A stretch of 64,000 nt of DNA from Methylomarinum sp. Ch1-1 (GCF_030717995.2 NZ_CP157743.1:1054001-1118000), one strand, 5' to 3'. Positions 47,439-56,696 are shown, counted from the stretch's first letter. Program-made: numbers and translations. Notes: generated by a model from the sequence alone, not told the origin.

Positions 47439-47528
47439 ACTGTTAACAAGCGGCTTCTGTCGGACAGGCCCAAAGCTCCAGCCAAAAAACGGCCTCCACT
47501 TTGGCCTGCCGCAGAGCCGGGCGTTAGC
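47439..47528 (+). other. attC recombination site 7
   Basis: ACTGTTAACAAGCGGCTTCT then GTCGGACAGGCCCAAAGC on the left; CTTTGGCCTGCCGCAGAGC then CGGGCGTTAGC on the right. CAGGCCCAAAG/CTTTGGCCTG pair with one bulged base. Recombination point G47523|TTAGC. Confidence 0.85.
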
Positions 47529-47536
47529 CATCAAAT

Positions 47537-48031
47537 ATGACAGACAAAACGACAACAAAAGAAATTACACCGGAAGAGTACGCATCTGCCTTTGAAGGAA
47601 AAGAAGCAGAAGCACTAAAACAGGCCCTAGACATTAGAAAGTTTGAGATAGAGTTGTATTGGAAACGTGCCACATATTTCTGGACATTCATCGGCGCAAC
47701 AATGGCGGGTTTTCTTGCAGTTCAAGCATCGTCCGCCCAAAACAAACAAGATCTTGCTGTAATCCTGTCATGCCTTGGCATGGTATTTTCTTTTGCATGG
47801 GTATGCGTGAACAGAGGTAGCAAATTCTGGCAGGAGAACTGGGAAAAGCATGTTGATGTTTTAGAAGACAAAGTCACCGGGCCACTTTACAAAATTGTAA
47901 TGTCCCGAAACACAATGAATAAATTCGGAGAAAAGGCCGCTCATTTAATTACGGGGCCATCATCAATTTCTGTATCCAAGGTTAATCAACTGAAGTTTCC
48001 CAATTTTTTGAGGGCAAGGAATATCAGATAA
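47537..48031 (+). pseudogene. RipA-like membrane protein of a cassette, 3' end replaced by an IS
   Basis: The N-terminal 150 codons (to 47988) carry an acidic start, 'DIRKFEIELYWKRATYFWTF' and two membrane helices around 'IGATMAGFLAVQA' and 'AVILSCLGMVFSFAWVCV', as in proteins annotated RipA-family octameric membrane proteins (family name from recall). Codons after 47988 are IS sequence. The missing end continues in frame at 49562 across the element. In its present form the protein lacks its last membrane segment. Confidence 0.65.
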
Positions 48032-49555
48032 TGCTAATATTCAGCTTAAACATTAGCCGGCTCTAATATTGATTGTTAGGCTATGCCGAATCTCATTAAA
48101 AACAATAGCTTATGGGTGAATGAGGTCGCCTTTTGTAGTATAATATTGGTTTCTAAATCATTGATTACACAAACAAAAGGGCCTCATTCATGTTCATTTT
48201 ACGCGATCTTCTCCGCCCTCTCCAAGCCCATTTTTCCGAGACTGATCTGGGACGGGAGCGAGCTTCTTTGTTTGTCTACACGCTGCTCGCCGTGATTGTT
48301 CCGTTTACCTCATCGATGTCGTCTAATTTATGGCGGGCCTTGGAGACTTTGTTCGGGATCGAGATTAAGCAAAAGCGGTTCTATACCTTCATGGCTTCGT
48401 CGACACTGCCCTGGGAAAGGCTTTGGACGACGCTGTGGGGATTGATTCCGTCCCCCACGACCGATGGCCGCTTATTGATTGGCTTGGACGATTTTATCAA
48501 CCTCAAAGTGGGTCAACACATTTTCGGCTGCGCGTCGATTTTCGATCATGCCGCCAAAGCGAATCAAAGCCGTTACCCCTGGGCGCAAAATGTGGTGTCG
48601 ATCGGCTTACTGAAGCAGGTCAAAGGTCGTTGGGCCTGTTTGTTTTTGGGCTTTCGTTTTTACTTACCCCGTCACATGATCGCCGAACAAAAGGAAACCG
48701 CCAAAATCAAAGGCCAAGTCGCGCCGTTTCAAAGCAAACTCACGCAAGCGGCGGAATTGCTAATCGCCGTCGCCGGTCACTTTGCTTCGACACCAATGCT
48801 GGCGGTCACCGACAGCTGGTTTGGGAATCAGGGGTTATGGAAGCCGGTGCGCCAAACGGTAGGCGAACGTTTTCACCTGTTATCCCGATTGCGCAGCAAC
48901 CAGGTGCTCTATGCGCTCCCCGACGCCCGGTCCGCCGATGCCAAGACACGCGGACGCCCCCGTAAATACGGCCAGCGTCTGGGGACCGTGACCGACCGAG
49001 CGCACGCGCTCCGGCAGCAAACTGCTGCCTATCAGGTTAACCTGTATGGCAAAGTACGCGAAGTACTGGCGGTTGAGAAAACCGTCATGCTGAAGACCTT
49101 AAAATGCCCCATCAAGGTCGTGTGGGTGTTTCGTAAAACCCAGTGGGTCGCCTTGTTTACGACCGATCTCGACTTGTCGGTCACCCAGGTCATCGAATAT
49201 TATGGCGCTCGCTGGAAGATCGAGTCCGGCTTTAAAGAACTCAAGCAAGACATTGGCAGTCAAAAATGCCAGAGCCGGAATGCCCAGGCCGTGATAAACC
49301 ACCTGCATTTCTGTATGATGGCCACCACGGTCACCTGGATGTACGCCGATCGCATCAAAGCGGATCCGCAACGTCGGCACAAGGTCAAGGGGCGGACGAG
49401 TTTCGCCTTTTCCGATGTCCGGCGCCTCATCGCCGAAGCCTCACTGAGTGAAGATTTTGATAGGCTTTGCCATAAACCCACCAATCCCATGAAAAATTCG
49501 CTGGTCGCGGTGTTGTTACGCATGGTGGCTTGAGGCGTTTTTAGGAAACTTCAGT
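47989..49555 (+). mobile_element. Complete insertion sequence, IS4-like, 1567 bp, with 6-bp target duplication
   Basis: Inverted ends ACTGAAGTTTCC (47989-48000, left) and its complement (49544-49555, right). Direct duplication TAATCA at 47983-47988 and 49556-49561. It contains one intact transposase gene. The clean ends and duplication indicate a recent, possibly active insertion, into the RipA-like cassette gene. Confidence 0.85.
48190..49533 (+). CDS. IS4-like DDE transposase
   Basis: 447 aa, intact. DDE regions: 'RLLIGLDDFINLKVGQHIFG' (first Asp), 'MLAVTDSWFGNQGLW' (second Asp), and 'YYGARWKIESGFKELKQDIG' (Glu of the Y-x2-R-x3-E-x6-K signature). An alternative frame through the middle is a shadow. 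Subfamily cannot be fixed by eye: the 6-bp duplication is unusual for classical IS4 and IS701. Confidence 0.88.
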   Translation: MFILRDLLRPLQAHFSETDLGRERASLFVYTLLAVIVPFTSSMSSNLWRALETLFGIEIKQKRFYTFMASSTLPWERLWTTLWGLIPSPTTDGRLLIGLDDFINLKVGQHIFGCASIFDHAAKANQSRYPWAQNVVSIGLLKQVKGRWACLFLGFRFYLPRHMIAEQKETAKIKGQVAPFQSKLTQAAELLIAVAGHFASTPMLAVTDSWFGNQGLWKPVRQTVGERFHLLSRLRSNQVLYALPDARSADAKTRGRPRKYGQRLGTVTDRAHALRQQTAAYQVNLYGKVREVLAVEKTVMLKTLKCPIKVVWVFRKTQWVALFTTDLDLSVTQVIEYYGARWKIESGFKELKQDIGSQKCQSRNAQAVINHLHFCMMATTVTWMYADRIKADPQRRHKVKGRTSFAFSDVRRLIAEASLSEDFDRLCHKPTNPMKNSLVAVLLRMVA

Positions 49556-49561
49556 TAATCA

Positions 49562-49727
49562 AATCATCAGCCTTTATGTTTTTATTCTCTGGGTATGTTT
49601 ATTAGTTTATTCTCTACCAGAGTTTGGCTGCGGAAAACCTTTAAATTGGTGTAACTACTCACCCCTAAAAAAAGTCAAAAAAAGACTTGACAGGTTTTTC
49701 GGTGCAAAAAAGACGTTTTCCGACTGA
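49562..49727 (+). pseudogene. 3' part of the interrupted RipA-like gene
   Basis: Removing 47989-49561 (the IS plus one TAATCA copy) joins ...'SKVNQ' to 'IISLYVFILWVCLLVYSLPE' and runs open to TGA at 49725-49727, giving 205 codons. The added piece is a third membrane helix. The last 25 codons overlap the left end of an IS66 element (GTAACTACTCACCCC at 49651), so the natural C-terminus may have differed. Confidence 0.6.
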
Positions 49728-50151
49728 AGGTCGAAACAAGGCCATGCGATAATAGCGTCATGAAAACAGACGTAGTCATAGCGAATGGCAAACCTTGATA
49801 AAACCTCAGTGCGACAGGAACTCGATCGGGTAAAAGCCGATTTTGAAGCGCTCCGGAAGGCCGGTAAAGTCACGCCGGAAAGTCTGGCGGTGATGAACAG
49901 TCTGTTTATGATTGTCGAGCTAATTTTAGCGATTTTCCTGGAAAGGACAACCCGGAAGGATAATCGGAACTCCAGCCTGCCTTCGTCACAAACGGGCCCG
50001 GATGATTCGGCGCTCGTGTCGGGAAGCCAAGGCAAAGGAAAGCGACTGGATAAACGGAATGCGGTCAATTCGCGCACCGTCGAAACGGTCAGCGTGTCGA
50101 CGGTGTCGACCTGCGAGGTGTGCGGTGAGTCCTTAATGGAGAAAAGTGGAG
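49651..50151 (+). mobile_element. IS66-family element, left fragment
   Basis: Starts with GTAACTACTCACCCC, an IS66-type terminus. The gene from ATG 49785 encodes 'LDRVKADFEALRKAGKVTPE' and 'NRNSSLPSSQTGPDDSA' (IS66 Ser/Pro linker) and 'CEVCGESL' (zinc-binding start), then is cut at 50152 by RAYT-derived element copy 2. The catalytic part is not found downstream. Confidence 0.75.
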
Positions 50152-50534
50152 AAAAGGGGACAGATTTATTTTTTGGCACCTCAATGATAAGGGAATATTC
50201 CTTTCCAAAACTCACTCCCGGATAACAGATGATCCGGCGACTTACCCGTAGTCAAGTTTTCAGCGCTATTGCAGGATGAAACAGCGAATTTGATTAGCGT
50301 TGGGAAACATTGAAACTGAACGAGCTTCACTTTATACACTGAGTTTGTTTATGGCGCGATACCGGAAGGGGAATGGGTACGCATCCATGAGGCGGTTCAA
50401 CGAAAGCTGCCTATCGGCACCAATCGTTTTACCGACCAGATAGAAAAAATTATTGGAATGGGGGGCGAGAGCAGGGGGAAGGGAAGGCCGCAAAAAGAAA
50501 CTGAAGACATGAAAAATAAATCTGTCCCCTTTTT
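50152..50534 (+). mobile_element. RAYT-derived non-autonomous element, copy 2 (383 bp)
   Basis: Same ends as copy 1 (AAAAGGGGACAGATTTATTT and inverted partner) and about 93-95% identical by eye. It lacks a 24-bp piece present in copy 1 (about 45399-45424) and has small indels that break the residual transposase frame. It is inserted in the IS66 fragment, so it is younger than that element. Confidence 0.8.
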
Positions 50535-50620
50535 ACTCCTTTTTACTACGCAATTCTGTCCAGCCACTGCGTTAACGCCTGTTCGGCCAGCGAGCGAAAG
50601 GGTCAGACACCTTAGCCCTG
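50535..50620. other. Junction sequence between mobile DNA and the RHH gene
   Basis: 86 bp of mixed origin. Read on the minus strand it ends 'RSLAEQALTQWLDRIA', like the C-terminus of an unrelated protein; 'AAAGGGTCAGACACC' near 50598 is another GGGTCAG-type repeat end. No independent gene. Confidence 0.35.
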
Positions 50621-50749
50621 TTGAGGATTCCTAGCTTTATAGAAGAAAAGGCAAAAGCAATAGCTAAAAACAAAAATCTTTCATTCAATGCTTGGCTAAA
50701 TATTGTCATTAAAAATGCTATTGATGAGGAGATTTTAGATGAAGATTAG
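50621..50749 (+). pseudogene. Ribbon-helix-helix protein, 5' truncated
   Basis: Open from TTG 50621 for 42 codons: 'LRIPSFIEEKAKAIAKNKNL' then 'SFNAWLNIVIKNAIDEE', an Arc/CopG-like strand-helix-helix. The first residues before the strand are missing, where a GGGTCAG-type repeat abuts, and there is no ATG. It overlaps the next gene by 11 nt, as antitoxin or small regulator genes often do. It may still be expressed from TTG. Confidence 0.55.
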
Positions 50750-51170
50750 TCGAACTGATGCTATTAAAAGAGGGGTTCATGCGGAAGTAATAACTAGCTT
50801 AGCATTCAAATGTAAGATTGAACGCTCAACTGGGTATGATTTGCGCACTAAAAATGGTGCTAAAGTTGAAGTGAGGTCAAGGGTTAAGTTTTCAGACGGC
50901 AAGAATCCAAGACTTACGGTTAATAAGTCAAAAATGGAAGAAAGTGATGTTATTGTTGCTGTTCAGTATGAGAGGAATCTTGATATATCCAAAGCAATTG
51001 CAATCAAGACAAAATATTTGACACCACTTTACGCCAAACATTTACAAAAAGATGGATCAAAAGCTCATTTAAATTGGAAAAAAGTTAGTAGTCACCCAAA
51101 AACACATGATGTAACGATTAAATTAATGGCTGCAGACAATGCGTTAAAATTAAAAGGTTTTTTCTTATAG
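50739..51170 (+). CDS. Unknown protein with restriction-endonuclease-like core
   Basis: 143 aa, Lys-rich, low GC. 'GVHAEVITSLAFKCKIERST' then 'GYDLRTKNGAKVEVRSRV' fits the Glu-helix plus D-x(n)-E-x-R/K pattern of PD-(D/E)XK nucleases (Asp in YDL, Glu in VEVRS). No full family is recognised. It is translationally coupled to the RHH gene. It could be a nuclease toxin, a methyl-directed restriction protein, or a solitary nuclease domain. Confidence 0.55.
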   Translation: MKISRTDAIKRGVHAEVITSLAFKCKIERSTGYDLRTKNGAKVEVRSRVKFSDGKNPRLTVNKSKMEESDVIVAVQYERNLDISKAIAIKTKYLTPLYAKHLQKDGSKAHLNWKKVSSHPKTHDVTIKLMAADNALKLKGFFL

Positions 51171-51175
51171 TATTA

Positions 51176-51403
51176 ATGATCAGCCGGATCGAAACCTACC
51201 ATCCGGTGATCTGGAACGGCGGTAAGGTGAGGCTGCATTACGCCAAGGCCGAGGATCTGGCCGATTACCTGAACTTAGTGGCGATCAGGGGCGAGGTGGT
51301 GGTGCAGTTCTGGCTTAGGCCCGGGGATGCGCCGGTGGAACTCAACTTTATAGGCTACAATACGTCAGGTTCTGTGCCAGCTACACTAAGAGATTTGTTA
51401 TGA
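51176..51403 (+). CDS. Hypothetical protein, probably interrupted
   Basis: 75 codons: 'YHPVIWNGGKVRLHYAKAED' then 'FWLRPGDAPVELNF'. GC rises sharply relative to the upstream gene. The sequence at 51324-51339 (GGGATGCGCCGGTGGA) recurs exactly at 52293-52308. Joining the two copies keeps frame and would end the protein 'GDAPVDLRFSGGGGKVSTPG'. So the present C-terminus may come from inserted DNA. Confidence 0.45.
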   Translation: MISRIETYHPVIWNGGKVRLHYAKAEDLADYLNLVAIRGEVVVQFWLRPGDAPVELNFIGYNTSGSVPATLRDLL

Positions 51404-51547
51404 AATGCCCCGATTGTGAAAACATTATTGAAATCGAAGACTGGATGGATAATGAACCGTTCGGTTGCCCTCATTGTGGAATTATCCTTCAGATGGTAAC
51501 AGATGAAGGCGGTTATTGCGGGGCGAATGATAAGCGGTTGGTGCTTT

Positions 51548-51555
<8 letters not shown>
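51400..51555 (+). CDS. Small zinc-ribbon protein, 51 aa
   Basis: From ATG 51400: '[15 protein letters not shown]' and '[18 protein letters not shown]' give two CxxC knuckles of a zinc ribbon. The 3' end overlaps the start of the UPF0149 gene by 8 nt, so the two are probably translated together. Function unknown. Confidence 0.6.
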
Positions 51556-52276
<721 letters not shown>

Positions 52277-52498
52277 TTTTTAACTCATGCCAGGGATGCG
52301 CCGGTGGATCTGAGGTTTTCCGGCGGGGGTGGGAAGGTCTCAACTCCTGGGGTGTTGGAGGGGATGTTTTGACTGGTGGGTTTCGACCCATAGCTGTCTG
52401 TGGTGATACTAAACACCGCTTGGCTGAATTAAGCCATATAGCTGACATCGAATATGATCACTATCTGGTTTTATGCCAAATATCTTCGGATTTTTGGA
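52277..52498. other. Short intergenic stretch with second copy of a 16-bp direct repeat
   Basis: GGGATGCGCCGGTGGA at 52293-52308 duplicates 51324-51339. After it the frame 'DLRFSGGGGKVSTPGVLEGMF' is open to TGA at 52370. The remainder to the LysR stop has no gene. Confidence 0.5.
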
Positions 52499-53404
52499 TC
52501 AATCTTCCTCGAAGGACCGATAGCGATCAGCCATATAGTCTACCAATGCTCGAACTGATGGCAACAGACCGCGCCGTGACGGGAACACTGCGTGGATAAT
52601 TTCCCGGCATGGTGCCCATTCGGGAAGCAGCGTTAACAAAACCCCTTCAGCCAACTGCTCCCGCACCATTAGTACCGGTAGTTGCACAACGCCAACACCA
52701 GTCACGGCCGCATTCCTCAATGCGATCATGTCTGTTGTTACAAAGCGTGGATTATGATGTAAAACAGCTTCGGCACCATTTGCTCCATGCAATTGCCAAC
52801 TATGGCTTTGCTGTGGTGTACCTAGTCCCAAGCTTGGCCAGACATTCAAATCGGCAGGCACGACCGGCAAACCAAACTGCTGAACCAGTGTGGGACTGGC
52901 CACCAGACATTGGCCTCGATCAGACAATACCCGCATAATCAGATCACTGTCTTCTAGCGGTGGTGGCCGCACACGAATCGCCACATCGACCCCTTCGCTT
53001 AGCAAATCGACCCTACGGTTGGTGGCTTCCAGATAGATTGTGATCTGTGGGTAACGCATCATGAAATCGGCCAGCATTGCGCCGACATGGGCATGCAAAA
53101 GCGCCACCGGGCAAGTTAGGCGGATCACGCCGCAAGGCTCGGCATGCACGGTATCGATGGCCGCTTGCGCCGCGTCAGCCTCCACCAACATCGCCTTGCA
53201 ATGTTCGTAGTAGGTTTGCCCGACTTCCGTGACGATGAAATGACGTGTCGAGCGTTGAATCAAACGCACGCCCAAACGGTCTTCCAGTTGGGCTATGCGA
53301 CGACTGAGTTTGGATTTGGGCATGCCCAATGCGCGGCCTGCCGGGGCAAAGCCGCCATGGTCAACCGTTTGCACATAGTAGTAAAGGTCGTTCAAATCCT
53401 GCAT
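52499..53404 (-). CDS. LysR-family transcriptional regulator
   Basis: 301 aa from ATG 53404. N-terminal winged helix 'FAPAGRALGMPKSKLSRRIA' and 'LEDRLGVRLIQRSTR', then a two-lobed effector domain ('EGVDVAIRVRPPPLEDSDLI'). It belongs to the PA-type LysR group common beside pirin genes. It is divergent from the pirin and YcaC-like genes with a 126-nt shared gap, so it probably controls them from that gap. Confidence 0.93.
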   Translation of the reverse strand: MQDLNDLYYYVQTVDHGGFAPAGRALGMPKSKLSRRIAQLEDRLGVRLIQRSTRHFIVTEVGQTYYEHCKAMLVEADAAQAAIDTVHAEPCGVIRLTCPVALLHAHVGAMLADFMMRYPQITIYLEATNRRVDLLSEGVDVAIRVRPPPLEDSDLIMRVLSDRGQCLVASPTLVQQFGLPVVPADLNVWPSLGLGTPQQSHSWQLHGANGAEAVLHHNPRFVTTDMIALRNAAVTGVGVVQLPVLMVREQLAEGVLLTLLPEWAPCREIIHAVFPSRRGLLPSVRALVDYMADRYRSFEED

Positions 53405-53530
53405 CACTGTCTACGCTTCATCGTTCATAAAATAGGACTCTAAGACCTAGTTTAGCAGTCTACCGCAGCCATCGTATCGATATTATCCTTTATCCAACGC
53501 TATACACCTCTTCACCATCAGGAGATCGAC

Positions 53531-54391
53531 ATGAAAAACATCCTAGGCATCTACAGTCCACCACGTTCTCACTGGGTAGGTGATGGCTTTCCAGTGCGAT
53601 CCCTGTTTAGCTATGAAACCCACGGTAAACAGCTCAGCCCCTTCCTGTTGCTGGACTACGCCGGGCCGGCCAACTTCACACCCACTGATAAACCAAGAGG
53701 CGTCGGCCAACACCCGCATCGCGGTTTCGAAACCGTTACTATCGTTTACCAGGGCGAAGTTGCACATCGTGACTCAACCGGCCAAGGCGGCGTCATCGGT
53801 CCTGGTGATGTGCAATGGATGACGGCAGGCTCAGGGATTCTGCATGAAGAGTTCCATTCTCCAGCATTTACCCAGTCCGGCGGGGTGTTGGAAATGGCGC
53901 AACTCTGGGTCAATTTGCCGGCCAAGGATAAGATGATTCAGCCAAGTTATCAAGCCATAGTCGACCAAGATATTCCAGTCATATCCCTTGCAGATAATGC
54001 TGGAACGTTACGAGTTATTGCAGGTGAATTCGAAGGTCACGCCGGTCCAGCACATACCTTCACGCGGATTCACGTCTGGGACATTCGACTGGCGCAAGGC
54101 GGCACAACTGAACTCGCGTTGCCCGAAGGATGGAGTGTGGCGTTAGCAGTTCTGCACGGCAGTGTGCGGGTAAACCGTACCGCTACCGCTCGCGAGGCGC
54201 AGTTGATCGTATTGGGCCAGTCCGGACAAAAGGTCGCCATCGAAGCCGGTACCGATGCCGTCGTGTTACTGTTGAGCGGCGAAGCGATAGCCGAGCCCAT
54301 CGTCGGTCGCGGTCCGTTCGTGATGAATAGTCAACAGGAAATCATTCAAGCCATAGACGATTTCAACAGCGGCCAGTTTGGCCAAATGTGA
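53531..54391 (+). CDS. Pirin family protein
   Basis: 286 aa bicupin. The N-terminal domain holds the metal site: 'GVGQHPHRGFETVTIVYQGE' (two His), 'HRDSTGQGGVIGPGDVQWMT' and 'GSGILHEEFHS' (His, Glu). C-terminal 'RGPFVMNSQQEIIQAIDDF' is the pirin tail. Pirins are iron proteins, some acting as quercetin 2,3-dioxygenases. TCAGGAGAT ribosome site. It is co-directional with the cysteine hydrolase gene 77 nt downstream. Confidence 0.94.
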   Translation: MKNILGIYSPPRSHWVGDGFPVRSLFSYETHGKQLSPFLLLDYAGPANFTPTDKPRGVGQHPHRGFETVTIVYQGEVAHRDSTGQGGVIGPGDVQWMTAGSGILHEEFHSPAFTQSGGVLEMAQLWVNLPAKDKMIQPSYQAIVDQDIPVISLADNAGTLRVIAGEFEGHAGPAHTFTRIHVWDIRLAQGGTTELALPEGWSVALAVLHGSVRVNRTATAREAQLIVLGQSGQKVAIEAGTDAVVLLLSGEAIAEPIVGRGPFVMNSQQEIIQAIDDFNSGQFGQM

Positions 54392-54468
54392 AGAAATAGC
54401 TCAATCGCCATTAGGCGGTTGAGCATTATCAATTGGTGTCCATGCACCACATCAACCGGAGAAATACC

Positions 54469-55095
54469 ATGACTACACCTTATGTCCGTCTCGACAAAAA
54501 TAATGCCGCTGTTCTGCTGGTCGATCATCAGGCGGGATTGCTATCCCTGGTTCGGGATATCGATCCCGACAAATTCAAGAACAACGTCCTTGCGCTGGCT
54601 AATTCGGCCAAGTATTTCAATCTACCCACCATCCTGACCACCAGTTTTGAGACTGGACCCAATGGGCCACTGGTGCCAGAGTTAAAGGAAATATTCCCCG
54701 GTGCACCGTATATCGCGCGCCCCGGCCAGATCAATGCCTGGGACAACGAAGATTTCGTCAAAGCGGTCAAGGCCACGGGCAAGAAACAACTAATCATTGC
54801 CGGTGTGGTGACAGAAGTTTGTGTGGCTTTCCCGGTTCTGTCGGCGCTGGAAGAAGGGTTCGATGTTTTCGTGGTAACCGATGCTTCCGGCACTTTCAAC
54901 GAACTCACCCGGCAGGCCGCCTGGGATCGGATGTCTGCGGCGGGCGCCCAGTTGATGACCTGGTTCGGTGCTGCTTGCGAACTGCATCGCGACTGGCGTA
55001 ACGATATCGAAGGTTTGGGGGCGTTGTTCTCCAATCACATTCCTGACTATCGTAATCTGATCTCGAGTTACACCACGCTGACGAGCGCGACGTAG
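54469..55095 (+). CDS. Isochorismatase-like cysteine hydrolase (YcaC type)
   Basis: 208 aa from ATG 54469, with a CGGAGA ribosome site; upstream in-frame starts lack one. 'NAAVLLVDHQAGLLSLV' (catalytic Asp), 'TGKKQLIIAGVVTEVCVAF' (Lys and nucleophile Cys with the preceding cis-peptide VV), and 'TDASGTFNE' match YcaC-like enzymes of unknown physiological substrate. It often neighbours pirin under LysR control, as here. Confidence 0.92.
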   Translation: MTTPYVRLDKNNAAVLLVDHQAGLLSLVRDIDPDKFKNNVLALANSAKYFNLPTILTTSFETGPNGPLVPELKEIFPGAPYIARPGQINAWDNEDFVKAVKATGKKQLIIAGVVTEVCVAFPVLSALEEGFDVFVVTDASGTFNELTRQAAWDRMSAAGAQLMTWFGAACELHRDWRNDIEGLGALFSNHIPDYRNLISSYTTLTSAT

Positions 55096-55427
55096 TCTTT
55101 ACTGCTCTAATACAAAATGCCGGACAAAGCGACATCAGTGTTCGGCAAAATGGAAGAGATGGGGATACAACACAAACGTTTTAAAAAGTATCCCCATCCC
55201 TTTTCGACCTGATCGGGTTTGAGCAGGTATATGGCTGGACACTTCCGCTGCTATATCCATATTGATAAGCATCGTCACAGCTAAGCTGGTGCGCTCAAAC
55301 TGGCAACGCGAACGACCCGTGACCAACCAAAAACGGTCCTTCAGGAAATTATTTTTCAGCTTGGCGAGAGACTGAGATTGGCCGCCAACAGTCTTCCCAA
55401 TACCGAAAACAACTCACTTCATCATAT
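55096..55427. other. Gene-free stretch
   Basis: 332 bp without a credible gene. Minus-strand frames are open for up to 63 codons but show no family pattern. A GGGGATAC...GTATCCCC inverted repeat (about 55160/55187) lies in it and may serve as a terminator for the YcaC-like gene. Confidence 0.45.
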
Positions 55428-55585
55428 CGTCGTTCGCCGCATCCGGCAGAACATAAACAGCCGACCCGTTTTGGAGATTGCCGTCGCCAAACCCCCGCAC
55501 CGGAACCGATGGCCAGCGGTTGAATTCCGGCTCATGGAGGATTTGTTCGGCGGCGTCCAGACAGGCCGCGAGCAGATCGGCGGAA
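55428..55585 (-). pseudogene. Partial duplicate of the 3' end of the gene at 58405
   Basis: About 158 bp with roughly 85-90% identity to 58418-58570, covering the C-terminal third of that minus-strand protein. It carries substitutions ('AACAGCCGACCCGTT' for 'AACAACCGGCCCGTC') and lacks the remainder of the gene. It ends abruptly 13 bp before the next gene's stop. Confidence 0.75.
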
Positions 55586-55597
55586 TACTAGTGTTCT

Positions 55598-56596
55598 TCA
55601 AACTGCCGGACTTCTCAAGACAGACCCTTTCTGAGTCACCGGGTCAAAACTGAATATGTGCTCCCTTGGGCTGTCAGAGCAACGCCCTACCAATCGCCTG
55701 GAGTAATCCGGCTCGCCTTTATCAAGATGCACCGTTGCGCCGCAGATCGGGCAGGGGGCGGTATAGCTCACCAGGCGGATCATCCTCAAGTCGCCGTCTC
55801 GGAATAGCTCCAATTGCGCCGATTTCTCTTCCAACGCTACCAATAGATCGGGAGCCACCACTATCCGATCATCAAACAATCGTACCCAAGGCTTGATAAA
55901 AATAATCCAGACGATATAAGGGAAGGCAAAAATGCTTATAAATGCCGTCAGTTCGCGGGTTGTAATCGGTCTAGGCGCCATAAGCCCAAGCCAGCCGAAG
56001 TAAGACAGTGCGACAGCGCCGGCGCCCAGTATGGATAACCAACCGATGATCACCCAGATATGCCAACGCGATAGACGTATCTGACCATCACGGAATAACC
56101 ATTTAGCGCACCAGGTAGGCTTTACCTCCCCGTTTTCCGCTAGATCATATTTGAAGCTAATACGGCTTCTATCGAGCGTCTTTTCCGGCTCAAATTCCGG
56201 GTTTTGTTCTTCTTCATTATCGCTGGTTTCCGGTAACGGTTCCGCTTTTAGCTGGTAGGTGGTGGGATCAGGACCGCCGGATGTGCTTATGCGATGCGGT
56301 TTTGGATAAGATTTTAAATTCCGCTTTCTGGCTAAATCAATAATTTGCTCTTCCCTGGTTGCCCAGTATCTCTGAACAGTCCTTGTCCAGTCTATCCAGT
56401 TATTAGCTTCGGTAATATTTTCCTTGGTTACCTGGGCAGCCTCAGTAATATCCAGAGAGTCGAAACGCCGCTTCTCTTTCGTATCGTCAGCTTTGTTTAG
56501 CGATTCATTTGCCAATGCGCGCAGGATGCGATGAGCCTTTGCTTCACTTGGATTCTCGTCCAGCCAATCTATAAGGCATTGAATTATTTCGCGCAT
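55598..56596 (-). CDS. Hypothetical membrane protein with C-terminal zinc ribbon
   Basis: 332 aa from ATG 56596, with a TGGGGGAT ribosome site. The N-terminal half is soluble and charged. Two membrane helices follow around 'HIWVIIGWLSILGAGAVALS' and 'LTAFISIFAFPYIVWIIFIK'. The C-terminal domain has 'TAPCPICGATVHLDKGEPDY' and 'RLVGRCSDSPREH', a CxxC...C/H zinc-ribbon-like pattern. No family recognised. It is divergent from the CoiA-like gene. Confidence 0.75.
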   Translation of the reverse strand: MREIIQCLIDWLDENPSEAKAHRILRALANESLNKADDTKEKRRFDSLDITEAAQVTKENITEANNWIDWTRTVQRYWATREEQIIDLARKRNLKSYPKPHRISTSGGPDPTTYQLKAEPLPETSDNEEEQNPEFEPEKTLDRSRISFKYDLAENGEVKPTWCAKWLFRDGQIRLSRWHIWVIIGWLSILGAGAVALSYFGWLGLMAPRPITTRELTAFISIFAFPYIVWIIFIKPWVRLFDDRIVVAPDLLVALEEKSAQLELFRDGDLRMIRLVSYTAPCPICGATVHLDKGEPDYSRRLVGRCSDSPREHIFSFDPVTQKGSVLRSPAV

Positions 56597-56696
56597 AATC
56601 CCCCACAAACCCGGTTAGCGGGGGTATGACCCTGTTGCTCTGAGAAAAAATACATAAAACTAAGTTCTCCTTCTTTTAACTTTGAGGTAAATAACT

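Noticed and set aside
48033-48085. Possible eighth attC (GCTAATATTCAGC ... GTTAGGC)
   Set aside because: It ends in GTTAGGC and is partly palindromic, but it lies inside the IS (47989-49555) defined by inverted ends and a target duplication, and its left arm does not match.
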